64,000 nt of DNA from Pseudonocardia parietis. GTDB lineage: Bacteria; Actinomycetota; Actinomycetes; Mycobacteriales; Pseudonocardiaceae. Under the pieces are notes generated by a model that ran no database searches, was not told the origin of the DNA, and worked only from the letters and a program-made list of their open reading frames with translations. The translations under genes were made by a program, and so were the position numbers. This document shows positions 42,622 through 51,464 of this stretch, piece after piece (the stretch's first letter is position 1; each line of letters begins with the position of its first letter). The stretch spans positions 2,232,001 through 2,296,000 of the forward strand of contig NZ_JAGINU010000001.1 in NCBI RefSeq assembly GCF_017876315.1. Direction: 5' to 3'.

Positions 42622-43521
42622 GTGGACCTCCGGCAGCTCCAGTACTTCCTCGCCGTCGTCGACGAAGGCGGTGTCCACGCCGCAGCGGAGAAGCTCTTCG
42701 TCGCCCAGCCGTCGGTCTCGCAGTCGCTGCACTCGCTCCAGCGCGACCTCGGCGCCGAGCTGTTCACCCGGACCGGTCGCCGGCTACAGCTGACCGCAGC
42801 AGGTGAGGCGCTCATCGCCCCGGCCCGCCAGGTCCTGCACTGGATGGAACTCTCCCGCGCCCACGTCGAGGCGGTCAACGGGCTGCGGACCGGGCGGCTC
42901 GTCATCGCGACGATGCCGTCGCAGGCGGTCGACCCGCTGCCGTCGGTCATCGACCGGTTCGTGCGGAGGTACCCGATGGTGCAGATCTCGATCCGCGCGG
43001 CCGGGACCCCGCAGATCGTGATGGCGCTCGTGCGTTCCGGCGGCGTCGAACTCGGGATCATGGCCGTGACATCCACGCCGGACGCCGAGGACCTCGTCGT
43101 GCACCCGCTGACTCGGCAGGGCTTCATCGTCATCTCCTGCCGGGAGGCGAACCTGCCCGCCCGCGGCCCGCTGACGTACGACCAGCTCGAGGGCCAGCGG
43201 CTCATCATCGGCCAGCCTGGCACCGGGATGCGCCGGGTAGCGGACCAGGTCGTCGCGACGAACCGGTCGACGATCGCCGTCGTCGAGACCGAGCACCGGG
43301 AGGCGATCTTGCCGATGGTGCTCAACGGCACCGGGATAGCGATCATGGCAGAGGCGTGGCGGGCCCTGGCCCGGGAGGCCGGGCTCGTCGTCCACGACCT
43401 CGTCACCGACGAGCGGCTCGAGGCCTCGGTCGTTCACCGCGACGTCGACCTCTCTCCCGCCGCCCGAGCGTTCCTCCTCTTTGCCGCGCCCGCCGCCGCG
43501 ACGCAGCAGGCCAGCGGCTGA
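42622..43521 (+). CDS. LysR-family regulator of the tartrate locus
   Basis: 299 aa from GTG 42622. HTH at residues 1-60 (MDLRQLQYFLAVVDEGGVHA, KLFVAQPSVSQSLHSLQRDL), then a co-inducer-binding domain. Divergent from the tartrate operon; likely activates it in response to tartrate. Confidence 0.9.
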   Translation: MDLRQLQYFLAVVDEGGVHAAAEKLFVAQPSVSQSLHSLQRDLGAELFTRTGRRLQLTAAGEALIAPARQVLHWMELSRAHVEAVNGLRTGRLVIATMPSQAVDPLPSVIDRFVRRYPMVQISIRAAGTPQIVMALVRSGGVELGIMAVTSTPDAEDLVVHPLTRQGFIVISCREANLPARGPLTYDQLEGQRLIIGQPGTGMRRVADQVVATNRSTIAVVETEHREAILPMVLNGTGIAIMAEAWRALAREAGLVVHDLVTDERLEASVVHRDVDLSPAARAFLLFAAPAAATQQASG

Positions 43522-43554
43522 CAGCAGTTGGGCTCGCTCTCGGGCGCCGAACTC

Positions 43555-43745
43555 TCGGCCGCCACCAGAACCTGGCTAGCCCGGCTGGGTTCATCGACAC
43601 GGTCACCGAGAACCGGGTGCCGTGGCGGCGGGCCGCGGAGATCACGGTGCCGGTGGAGAACGCCGAGTCGCCGCGCAGCGGCAACCGCGCGCTGCGGTCG
43701 ACGTCGGCGCCGAGGGCGCGGGCGGTGCCCAGCGCCTCGGCCACC
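43555..43745 (-). pseudogene. IS1380-family transposase fragment
   Basis: A frame without start or stop reads VSLVAEALGTARALGADVDR, then LPLRGDSAFSTGTVISAARR and HGTRFSVTVSMNPA, which matches the middle of IS1380-type DDE transposases (the xxRADSAYY region and ARFSVTARMNP). The rest of the transposase and the IS ends are gone. Confidence 0.65.
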
Positions 43746-43772
43746 AACGACACGGGTGCGATTCCCGTCCGA

Positions 43773-43804
43773 GGCTCCGGACCTCCTGTCAGGAATCCGG
43801 AGCC
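43773..43804 (-). terminator. Stem-loop at the end of the aldo/keto reductase gene
   Basis: GGCTCCGGA (43773-43781) pairs with TCCGGAGCC (43796-43804), with additional inner pairs; it spans the stop codon at 43789-43791. Confidence 0.5.
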
Positions 43805-44670
43805 CACGCATCCGTCAGGCGCGTCAACTCCGCGGAGCTCAGGCCGATCTTCCCGGCCGCGACGTTCGCACGGACGTGGCTCGCGCGCGTCGTCCCGGGC
43901 AGCGGCACCACGTCGAGACCGTGCACGGATGCGCGGCTGTGTACCCAGGCGATCGCGATCTGCCCGACCGATGCCTCATGTGCCGTGGCGATCTCCCGCA
44001 GGACAGTGTGCTTCTCCTCGGACGGCGCGTCGCTGATCGCGGCGGCGTGCAGTACGCCGTGCGAGGTCGGGGAGTGTGCGACGACGGCGATCCCCAGGGC
44101 GACGGCAGCCGGTACGAGGTCGCGTTCGATGGTGCGCTCGGCCAGTGACCAGTGCTCCTGGAGGGCGGCCACCGGATGGACGGCGGCCGCGCGCCGGAGG
44201 TCCTCGGCGGTGACGTTGGAGAGGCCGATCGCGCCGATCTTGCCGTGCTGCACGAGCTCCGCCAGCGCGTCGACCGTCTCCTCGATGGGGACGGTCTCGC
44301 TGCGATGGTGCAGGTAGTACAGGTCGATGTGGTCGGTCCGAAGTCGACGGAGGCTGGCTTCGCAGGCCTGGCGGACGTACGCGGCGTCCGCTCGGATCTC
44401 GTAGCCGTCCGGGAGGGTGTCATCCCAGACGACTCCGAACTTGCCGGCCAGTAGCACCTCGTCCCGGCGTCGGGCGATCGCGCGGCCGACGAGTTCCTCG
44501 TTCCCGTACATGTCTGCCGTGTCGACCATCGAGACGCTTGCGTCGAGTGCAGCGTCGATCACGCGCAACGGGTCCCGGTCGGGTTCTCCGGACTCGTCCT
44601 CGCGCAGTCTCATCGCGCCGAACCCCTGCCGGCCGAGGTGAGAGGGACCGGGGGTCGCGATGTGGCTCAT
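43789..44670 (-). CDS. Aldo/keto reductase
   Basis: 293 aa TIM-barrel AKR. Catalytic tetrad visible: Asp/Tyr in VDTADMYGNEEL, Lys in VLLAGKFGVV and His in DLYYLHHRS; NADP-binding end VVPLPGTTRASHVRANV. Close to the AKR13/YajO-like group. Substrate unknown. Confidence 0.9.
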   Translation of the reverse strand: MSHIATPGPSHLGRQGFGAMRLREDESGEPDRDPLRVIDAALDASVSMVDTADMYGNEELVGRAIARRRDEVLLAGKFGVVWDDTLPDGYEIRADAAYVRQACEASLRRLRTDHIDLYYLHHRSETVPIEETVDALAELVQHGKIGAIGLSNVTAEDLRRAAAVHPVAALQEHWSLAERTIERDLVPAAVALGIAVVAHSPTSHGVLHAAAISDAPSEEKHTVLREIATAHEASVGQIAIAWVHSRASVHGLDVVPLPGTTRASHVRANVAAGKIGLSSAELTRLTDAWAPDS

Positions 44671-44732
44671 CCCGGAACCATAGAAGCTCTATCGGACTCG
44701 AGGTCCAGCCTTTTCGCACGCCGAGATCGTCA

Positions 44733-44990
44733 CCTCAGGACGTCGGCGACGACGGCGGCGAACGCCTCGGCCTCGCGGGCGGTGATCCGGGACGTGGTCG
44801 CGCGGATCCGGCAGCAGACGAGTACCTGCAGCAGCGCGCGCTGCCCGATCGGCTGACAGCCCTCGGCAAGCCGCTGCTGGTGATCTTCGGCGAGGAAGAC
44901 CAGAGATGGCGATCCTCATCCGCCGCCGAGTACTGCAGCGTTCCGGGCGCGACGGTCGAGTTGCTGACCGGAATCGGACATTCACGGGTC
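44733..44990. pseudogene. Chimeric remnant: end of a MocR-type gene joined to end of an alpha/beta hydrolase
   Basis: 44733-44812 (minus strand) copies the last 80 bp of the MocR gene at 47513-47592 with a few changes. From about 44815 the plus strand reads LTALGKPLLVIFGEEDQRWR, EYCSVPGATVELLTGIGHS, the strand-8 Asp and His blocks of an alpha/beta hydrolase. Neither has a start or full domain. Confidence 0.6.
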
Positions 44991-45356
44991 GGCTGCGACG
45001 TGGACCGTGCGAGGGTCGTCGGCTGTGGAGTCGATGGTGGCGCCCGGCGTGTAGAACATCTCTACGACGTCGTCCACCTCGATGTGCCGGTGCCAGTGGC
45101 CCTTGGGCACGATCGCGAACTGACCTGCGGCGAGTGGCAAGTGATAGCGGTCGGTGGTGCCGGTGAGGATCTCAACGGTGACGCTGCCGGACAGGACCAT
45201 CAGTAGCTCGTCGGTATCGGGGTGCAGTTCCCAGTCGGACTGGTCGAGCTGATCGCCGTAGTACATGCAGAACGCGGCGCCGTTGAACGGGGCGAGTTCC
45301 TGGAAGTCGAATGGTGAGAGGTCTCTGGCGATGGCGACGGGGTCGTGGATTCGCAT
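44982..45356 (-). CDS. Cupin-domain protein
   Basis: 124 aa from ATG 45356; an upstream start at 45464 adds an unlikely Cys-rich leader. Single cupin: GDQLDQSDWELHPDTDELL (metal-binding His and Glu) and FAIVPKGHWHRHIEVDD. Unknown substrate. Its upstream region is cut at 45479 by an IS. Confidence 0.8.
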   Translation of the reverse strand: MRIHDPVAIARDLSPFDFQELAPFNGAAFCMYYGDQLDQSDWELHPDTDELLMVLSGSVTVEILTGTTDRYHLPLAAGQFAIVPKGHWHRHIEVDDVVEMFYTPGATIDSTADDPRTVHVAADP

Positions 45357-45478
45357 GGCCCCATGGTCAGGTGTCGTACACCCGCAGGTCTTGTACGAAT
45401 GTTCCGCGACGCCGATCTGCGCGCCCCCCTGTCCGCGGTCTTCAGATACTTTCGGAGTATGCACGAAGCCTGCTCTGA

Positions 45479-46401
45479 GAGCGTGTTTGAGAAGATCAAC
45501 TTGTTTGGGTGAAGGTGCGTCGCTGCTGTCGGGTGGCAGGTCCGCCGCGGGCGAGGCGGCGGGTCATGGTGTTGATCGCGGCCCAACGGATCATCGCCTC
45601 GGAGGTCGCCCGGTGACGTTCGTAGTCGCGAGCCAAGCGACGGTGGGCGGTCAACCAGGCCAGGCTGCGTTCGACCGCCCAGCGTCGTGGGATGACGACG
45701 AAACCGCGCTGACCGGCGGGTTTGCGCACGATCTCGATCGTGGTGCCCACGATGGTCTGCGCCCAGTCGACCAGGCGTCCGGCGAACCCGGCGTCGGCGA
45801 ACACGAATCGCACCGTGGTGGCCAAGTAGGCGCCGAGCAGGGCGGTCTTGGCGCCGTCGCGGTCCTGACGCCCGGCAGAGCAGACCATCACCGTGAGCAG
45901 CAGCCCGAGGGTGTCGGTGACGATGAATCGTTTGCGACCGTTGACCTTCTTCCCGGCGTCGTAGCCGCGGGAGTCGCGGCCGACGGTATCGGCGCCACGC
46001 ACGCTCTGGGAGTCGATGATCCCCGCGCTCGGCTCAGGGTCACGCCCCTCGGCTGCTCGGAGCTGTCTACGCACGATCGGGAGGATCTTCTCGGTGACCC
46101 GCTGCTGCTCCCACCGGTTGAAGTACCAGTACACGGTCTGCCACGGCGGGAAATCAGCTGGTAGGGCGCGCCAGGAGCAGCCAGCGCGTACCACGTAGAG
46201 GATCGCGTCGACCACGTCCCGGCGCGGGTGCTTCTCCGGCCGCCCGCCCGACCCAGGCGCGGGCAGCAGGGTCTCGATCAGCGCCCACTGCTCATCGCTG
46301 GTGTCCGAGGGATACCGCTTCCTCCGTCGAGCCACCCATCCACCGTGGACTCAATCCACCCTCGCGTCCCGCAGACACGCCGACGCTTCTCAAACACGCT
46401 C
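45479..46401 (-). mobile_element. IS5-family insertion sequence, 923 bp
   Basis: Terminal inverted repeats GAGCGTGTTTGAGAAG at 45479-45494 and its complement at 46386-46401, flanked by a TGA direct duplication (45476-45478 and 46402-46404), as for the 3-bp TNA targets of the IS1031-type subgroup. One transposase gene; looks intact. Confidence 0.85.
45496..46335 (-). CDS. IS5-family transposase
   Basis: 279 aa. DUF4096-type N-terminal (YPSDTSDEQWALIETLLPAP) and DDE domain: Asp in AGIIDSQSVRG, Asp in FVFADAGFAG, Glu in RRWAVERSLAWL. Single frame. Confidence 0.92.
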   Translation of the reverse strand: MARRRKRYPSDTSDEQWALIETLLPAPGSGGRPEKHPRRDVVDAILYVVRAGCSWRALPADFPPWQTVYWYFNRWEQQRVTEKILPIVRRQLRAAEGRDPEPSAGIIDSQSVRGADTVGRDSRGYDAGKKVNGRKRFIVTDTLGLLLTVMVCSAGRQDRDGAKTALLGAYLATTVRFVFADAGFAGRLVDWAQTIVGTTIEIVRKPAGQRGFVVIPRRWAVERSLAWLTAHRRLARDYERHRATSEAMIRWAAINTMTRRLARGGPATRQQRRTFTQTS

Positions 46402-46499
46402 TGAAGGATCACCCTTCGAGCTCTTCGGCACTCCGATCCACCTCTGCCCGGCCGGCCGATCCCGACCCCGGACCGGCACCGGCGACATCGAGCCCTGCC

Positions 46500-47402
46500 A
46501 TGGTTCTTCGCGCTGACCAGGTCGGCGGTTGGCAGGTCCTCCGCTCAGCCGACCGGCCCGAGTACGAGGGCGTGGAGCTGGTGGGCTACCGCGACCTTGC
46601 CGGGCACGGCCTGGACATGCGGGTGCTGCCCGAGCCGGGGCTGACGATCGTGCTGGTGATCGACGGCGAGCTGCGGATCGACCGGACACGCTCGGTGGCG
46701 GCCGGCATCGCGAGCGGGGTGGGAGTCAACTCGGTGCCGGTACGCGGTCGGGATCTGGTCTGTGTGGACATCCACCTCTCACCACTCGCGGCGCACTCCG
46801 TCCTCGACGGCGCAGTCGCGGAGCTCGCCGGGACGGTCGTCAGCATCGAGGACCTGTGGGGTGCCACGGCCCACCGGATCCGTGCAGCATTGGCGGGCAC
46901 CGACCGATGGGAGGAACGGTTCAGTGAGCTCCGCGCGACGCTCGCCGACAAACTCCACACGAACCGCTCCGTCGACCCGGAGGTGGCCTTCGTCTGGCGC
47001 GAGCTCGTCGCGAACGCCGGCCATCGCCGGATCGGTGACCTTGCGGCGGAGACGGGGTGGAGCCGCAAGCGCCTGTGGTCGCGGTTCACCGCCCAGATCG
47101 GGGTTACTCCCAAGCGGGCAGCGATGCTCATGCGCCTGACGCCTGCTATCGAGGCCATCGTGGCGGGGACGGCGGTCGCCGACGTCGCGGCGCGCTGCGG
47201 GTATGCCGATCAGTCGCACCTCGCCCGCGACCTGAAGGGACTGGCGGGATACACCCCCGCGTCACTGTTCCGCGACCGGTATGAGCCCGGGCTCGAGAGG
47301 GAGACATCCGCTCAAGAGCCCGACGACCTTCCGGAGGGCATACCGCACGGTCGGTCCGGCGACGGGTCGACGGGATGGCGCTCGGCAGGCGCAGGGAAGT
47401 GA
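46500..47402 (+). CDS. AraC-family regulator with altered C-terminal tail
   Basis: 300 aa. N-terminal cupin-like sensor region, then two HTH blocks (IGDLAAETGWSRKRLWSRFT and AVADVAARCGYADQSHLARD) and GYTPASLFRDRY, where AraC proteins normally end. The final 25 or so residues (PDDLPEGIPHG...) and the stop come from the dispersed repeat, not from the ancestral gene. Confidence 0.85.
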   Translation: MVLRADQVGGWQVLRSADRPEYEGVELVGYRDLAGHGLDMRVLPEPGLTIVLVIDGELRIDRTRSVAAGIASGVGVNSVPVRGRDLVCVDIHLSPLAAHSVLDGAVAELAGTVVSIEDLWGATAHRIRAALAGTDRWEERFSELRATLADKLHTNRSVDPEVAFVWRELVANAGHRRIGDLAAETGWSRKRLWSRFTAQIGVTPKRAAMLMRLTPAIEAIVAGTAVADVAARCGYADQSHLARDLKGLAGYTPASLFRDRYEPGLERETSAQEPDDLPEGIPHGRSGDGSTGWRSAGAGK

Positions 47403-47480
47403 CAGCATCCCCGGAGATCAACGGCAGACCCCGACAGCCAACCGGCGCTTGTGCCAGGCGTGCCTGCGAGTCCGTGCAGC
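47325..47480. repeat. Dispersed repeat, copy B (centre deleted)
   Basis: Follows copy A (27550-27790) with about 75-80% identity, but the segment between positions equivalent to 27577 and 27645 is missing, joining the two fold-back arms at about 47350. Overlaps the 3' end of the AraC gene. Confidence 0.65.
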
Positions 47481-47510
47481 GCCGGCCGAGGTGAGTGGGA
47501 CCGGAGACCG

Positions 47511-48842
47511 TCAGCGCAGGACGTCGGCGACGGCGTCGGCGAAGGCCTCGGCTTCGCGGGGGGTGATTCGGGACGTGGTCGCGCGGATCCCGTGGCGCCC
47601 GTCGTCGGTGCGGGTGCGGAACGACGAGCCGTCCCGGACCGACCAGCCCGCGTCGCGCAGGGCTGCGACGACCGGTACCGGGTCGCGTGGGACGGGGATC
47701 CACATGTTGAGTCCGTCGGTGGGGAACGGGGTGTCGATCCCGGCCGCGGCGAGCGCGTCGCGCAGCAGGTCGGTGCGGCCCGAGTAGGCGTTCCGGGCCC
47801 GTCGGAGCAGCTCGGGTGTGTCCGGGGCGGTCAGCAGTTCGGCCGCGACCTGCTGCAACAGGTGGCTGACCCACGTCGCGCCGGGTCGTAGCCGGGTTCC
47901 GAGCAGCTCGGCGGTGACGGGGTCGGAGCCGACGGCGGCCACCCGGATGTCGGGGCCCAGGAACTTCGCGACCGAACGGACCAGCGCCCAGTGCCGCGTC
48001 GTCGACGGGGTGATGCGGTGGAAGGGGCGGCGGGAGACAGCCGAGAAGTGGTCGTCCTCGATGACCAGCACGTGCGGATAGCCGGCGAGCAGGTCACGCA
48101 GCTCGGCGGCCCGTTCGGCGGTGAGGCTGACCCCGGTCGGATTGTGCGCGCGGGGGGTGACGATGACGGCGCGGGCACCGGCGTCGAGTGCGGTGCGCAG
48201 GGAGTCGGTGCGCATTCCGGCGGTGTCGAGGTCGACCGGGGCGGCACGGAACCCGTTCACCCGCACCGTGCCCTCGCTGGCGTAGAAGCACGGGTCCTCG
48301 AGCGCGACGAGATCGCCGCGGGTGAGGTGGGCGCCGAGCAGCCGGTCGACGGCGTCGACGGCGCCGTGGGTGACCGAGATCGACGGCGGCCGGTCCGGGA
48401 ACGCGGGCATCGTGTCGAGTGCCCACTCGGCGAGGCGCGGGTTCACGGTCGGGCTGCCGTAGAGCGCGGTGCGGTAGTCCAGGCGAGCCACGACCGCGGC
48501 GATGTCGGGGAGCAGCGCCGGATCGGGGTTCCCGCCGGCCAGGTCGACGAGGTCGGGGCCGGGAGAGTGCTCGTCGGCCGGCTGGTGCGGCGACGGGTCC
48601 GCGTCGAAGCGGGGCAGGACGCGGATGTGGGTGCCACCGCGCCCGCGGGTCTCGGCCAGGCCGGCGCCGGCGAGCGTGCGGTAGGCCATGGCGACCGTGT
48701 TGCGATGCACACCGAGCTGCTGGGCCAGGTCCCGGATCGGCGGCACCGGGTCACCGGGCCGCAGGTCACCCGCACCGACGAGGTCGCGGATGCTGTCCGC
48801 GATCTCGGCGGCGGTGCCCCCGCTGATACGCACTCCGGCCAT
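47511..48842 (-). CDS. MocR-type regulator (GntR HTH fused to aminotransferase domain)
   Basis: 443 aa. GntR winged HTH at residues 1-75 (IRDLVGAGDLRPGDPVPPIR, LAQQLGVHRNTVAMAYRTL) followed by an aminotransferase class I/II fold with NPTGVSL, VIEDDHFSAV and a Schiff-base Lys candidate in SVAKFLGPD. PLP-sensing regulator. Divergent from the DHDPS-family gene, with two GTCAyGTGAC palindromes between them. Confidence 0.92.
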   Translation of the reverse strand: MAGVRISGGTAAEIADSIRDLVGAGDLRPGDPVPPIRDLAQQLGVHRNTVAMAYRTLAGAGLAETRGRGGTHIRVLPRFDADPSPHQPADEHSPGPDLVDLAGGNPDPALLPDIAAVVARLDYRTALYGSPTVNPRLAEWALDTMPAFPDRPPSISVTHGAVDAVDRLLGAHLTRGDLVALEDPCFYASEGTVRVNGFRAAPVDLDTAGMRTDSLRTALDAGARAVIVTPRAHNPTGVSLTAERAAELRDLLAGYPHVLVIEDDHFSAVSRRPFHRITPSTTRHWALVRSVAKFLGPDIRVAAVGSDPVTAELLGTRLRPGATWVSHLLQQVAAELLTAPDTPELLRRARNAYSGRTDLLRDALAAAGIDTPFPTDGLNMWIPVPRDPVPVVAALRDAGWSVRDGSSFRTRTDDGRHGIRATTSRITPREAEAFADAVADVLR

Positions 48843-48856
48843 GCTTCCCAGCTTAT

Positions 48857-48904
48857 GTCATGTGACAAAAGCCGGTCGACGTCCTAGCGTCTACGTCACG
48901 TGAC
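48857..48904. promoter_or_regulatory. Two GTCA(T/C)GTGAC palindromes between MocR and lyase genes
   Basis: GTCATGTGAC at 48857-48866 and GTCACGTGAC at 48895-48904, 38 bp apart, with extended similarity (TATGTCATGTGACAAA / TACGTCACGTGACATA). Two direct copies at this spacing are typical of MocR operators. Confidence 0.7.
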
Positions 48905-48936
48905 ATACGGCGTCGTGCAGGAAGGAGCCCGCAGAG

Positions 48937-49839
48937 GTGTTCACAGGGTTGAGCGCGTTTCCGTTGACCCCGGTCAGCGAGACTGACGTCGACGAGTCGG
49001 CGTTCTCCGAGATCGTGGCGCGGTTGGACCGGGCCGGGGTCGACTCGATCGGGGCGCTGGGATCGACCGGCAGCTACGCCTACCTGACGCGCGAGCAGCG
49101 GCGCCGGGTGGCCGAAGTGGCGGTCCGGGCCGCGGGCCGGACCCCGGTCATGGTCGGGATCGGCGCACTGCGCACCGTGGACGTCCTGCGCCACGCCGAG
49201 GACGCCCAGGCGGCCGGGGCGAGTGCGGTGCTCCTGGCACCGATGTCGTACCAGCCGCTGACCGGCGAGGAGGTCTTCGACCTCTACGCCGACGTGACGG
49301 CGACGCTGTCGGTCCCGCTCGTCGTCTACGACAACCCGGGCACCACGCACTTCACCTTCAGCGACGAGCTGCACGGCCGCATCGCCGCACTGCCCCGAGT
49401 CGCGTCGATCAAGATCCCGGCCACGCCCGCGGACCCGCAGCGAGCCCGCGAGCGTGTCGAGCACCTGCGTTCCCACATCCCCTCCGACGTGACGATCGGG
49501 GTCAGCGGTGACCCCGCAGCGGCCGGCGGGCTGCTCGCCGGCTGCGACGCCTGGTACAGCGTCCTGGGTGGACTGTGGCCGGACGTGTGCCTCGCGCTGA
49601 CCCGCGCCGCCCAGCGCGACGACCCGGCCACGGCGTCGTCCATCTCGGACGAACTTGCTCCACTGTGGAAACTGTTCGGCGAGTTCGGGAGCCTGCGGGT
49701 GGTCTCGGCGATCGCCGAGCAGATGGGTCTCGTGGGTGCGGCGAACCTGCCCAAGCCGCTCCAGGGGCTTCCGGACGGGGCCCGGCGTCGCGTCGAGCAG
49801 GTCGTGGAGCGGCTCGCGCCGGTCCTGGCGCGCCACTGA
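48937..49839 (+). CDS. Dihydrodipicolinate synthase (DapA/NanA) family lyase
   Basis: 300 aa from GTG 48937. TIM-barrel class I aldolase: GALGSTGSYAYLT (the GTTGE-like loop), catalytic Tyr in VVYDNPGT and Schiff-base Lys in ASIKIPAT. The changed phosphate/substrate loop and the MocR plus exporter context suggest a catabolic aldolase, not lysine synthesis. Confidence 0.88.
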   Translation: MFTGLSAFPLTPVSETDVDESAFSEIVARLDRAGVDSIGALGSTGSYAYLTREQRRRVAEVAVRAAGRTPVMVGIGALRTVDVLRHAEDAQAAGASAVLLAPMSYQPLTGEEVFDLYADVTATLSVPLVVYDNPGTTHFTFSDELHGRIAALPRVASIKIPATPADPQRARERVEHLRSHIPSDVTIGVSGDPAAAGGLLAGCDAWYSVLGGLWPDVCLALTRAAQRDDPATASSISDELAPLWKLFGEFGSLRVVSAIAEQMGLVGAANLPKPLQGLPDGARRRVEQVVERLAPVLARH

Positions 49840-49845
49840 CCGGCC

Positions 49846-51120
49846 GTGTCCTGCTCCGAACCGTCCACTGCCGAGAGTGAGGCCGCGGCCGGCGGGCTGG
49901 CGCGCTACGTCGTCGCCGCGGCGCTGGCCCGATGCGGTGACGCGGGCGCGGTGGTCGGCATCGTCCTGCTCGTCACCGCCGACGGCGGATCCGGCCTGCT
50001 GGCCGGCGCGCTCGCCGCCTGCATCACCGCACCGCACCTGCTCGGCCCGTTCGTGGGCCGCCGCGTCGACACCGCCGCCGACGGACGCCGGGTCATCGCC
50101 ACCGCGTGCGTGCTCTACGCCGTGACTCTCGCCGCGGCCGTACTGACCTGGCAGACGGTGCCGGCTGTGGTGACCGGGGTGCTGGTCGCCGCGGCCGGTC
50201 TCTGCGGTCCGCTGCTGACCGGCGGGATCAGCAGCCGGCTGCCGGCCATCGTCGGCCCGGATCAGCGCACCCAGCGCCGGGCGCAGGGCTGGGACGTCGC
50301 CACCTACGGCATCGGCGGGACGGTCGGCCCGTCGGTCGTCGCGGCACTGTCCGGGTGGCTGTCCCCGGCCGCCGCGCTGCTGGCGCTCGCGGCGGCGGTG
50401 CTGGTCGCGTCGGTGTGTGTGCTGCGGCTGCCGTTCAGTCCGCCCGCCCACGGAGGAGACACCGGCGCCGTTCCCCGTCCATGGCCGACGCTGGCGTTGA
50501 TGGCGCGCCACGGCCGACTGCGCCGGACCGGCTACCTGACCATGATCGTCGCGCTGGGCATGGCCGCGCTACCGGTCACCGCCGTCCAGCTGACCACGGT
50601 GTTCGGCGTCGGTGCCGCCGCGGCCGGCGTGCTGACCGCCACCTATGGCGCCGGGAACCTCGCCGGGTCGGTCGTGGTGATGGTGCGCCCGCTGCGCGGC
50701 GACCCCGACCGGCTGATGCGGGTCCTCGCCGCCACCGTCGTGCTCGGGCTGGTCGCGGTCGTCCTCAGCCCGGGGTTCGGTGTCGCGATCGCCGCCTACG
50801 GGATCGCCGGCGCGCTCAACGCCGCGTTCTTCGCCGCCACGCTGGCCGCGCGAACCGAGTTCGCACCGCAGCACGCCCGCGGCCAGGTGTTCATCTGGGT
50901 CGCCGCACTGAAGATCACGTCAGCATCCGCGGGCACCGCGCTCGCCGGCGCGCTGACCGGGTTCGACGCCCGGGTCCCGGTCGTGGTGGGTGCGCTGCTC
51001 ATCCTCGCCGCTGTCCTGGCGTCGCTGACCGAGCACCGTATTGCTGGAAGCAGAGCACGGGCACGCGCATCGAGCGGCGTGCCGTACGCGGCTACTTCTT
51101 GCGGAAGATCAGATAGGTGA
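49846..51120 (+). CDS. MFS transporter
   Basis: 424 aa from GTG 49846, seven bp after the lyase stop. About twelve hydrophobic helices, with GPDQRTQRRAQGWDVATYG and GYLTMIVALGMAALPVTAV. The last 20 or so residues derive from sequence after the duplication boundary at about 51087, so the natural C terminus is altered. Likely exports or imports the lyase's substrate or product. Confidence 0.85.
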   Translation: MSCSEPSTAESEAAAGGLARYVVAAALARCGDAGAVVGIVLLVTADGGSGLLAGALAACITAPHLLGPFVGRRVDTAADGRRVIATACVLYAVTLAAAVLTWQTVPAVVTGVLVAAAGLCGPLLTGGISSRLPAIVGPDQRTQRRAQGWDVATYGIGGTVGPSVVAALSGWLSPAAALLALAAAVLVASVCVLRLPFSPPAHGGDTGAVPRPWPTLALMARHGRLRRTGYLTMIVALGMAALPVTAVQLTTVFGVGAAAAGVLTATYGAGNLAGSVVVMVRPLRGDPDRLMRVLAATVVLGLVAVVLSPGFGVAIAAYGIAGALNAAFFAATLAARTEFAPQHARGQVFIWVAALKITSASAGTALAGALTGFDARVPVVVGALLILAAVLASLTEHRIAGSRARARASSGVPYAATSCGRSDR

Positions 51121-51283
51121 TCCCGAGGATGAAGTCGACCGTGATCCACACACCGAGGATCAGCGCGATACCGACGCCGGTACCGATGCCTTGGGCCGCC
51201 TCGCAGGCTTCAGCCGAGAGGTCGGGGCCACCAACTGACCCTTTCCCCTGGTCTGTGCGCCGACAACCGGGGTAGTCACGCAC
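51092..51283 (-). CDS. Small single-pass membrane protein (63 aa)
   Basis: C-terminal half is one helix (GIGTGVGIALILGVWITVDF, ILGITYLIFRKK); the N-terminal start at 51283 is uncertain. Similar short proteins ending in a TYLIFRKK-like tail are widespread in actinomycetes without known role. Overlaps the MFS 3' end. Confidence 0.6.
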   Translation of the reverse strand: MRDYPGCRRTDQGKGSVGGPDLSAEACEAAQGIGTGVGIALILGVWITVDFILGITYLIFRKK

Positions 51284-51464
51284 GTCGCAGTCGGCGCACG
51301 AAACGAGGCCCCCGCCACGACCCCGGTCAAGGCGGGGGCCTCACTACTGTCGGCGCCCTGCCTGGCTGAGAGCCACCGAGGAATGTTCAGGTAGTCGACG
51401 GGTGGTCGGCCTTGTGCGCCGGCGGTAGAGCGTCCGTGCTTGGTCGACTCGCGTTCGAGGACGA

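Noticed and set aside
43745-43775. T-arm-like sequence GGGTGCGATTCCCGTC
   Set aside because: No cloverleaf can be formed with the flanks, and the region is better explained by the IS1380 transposase frame.
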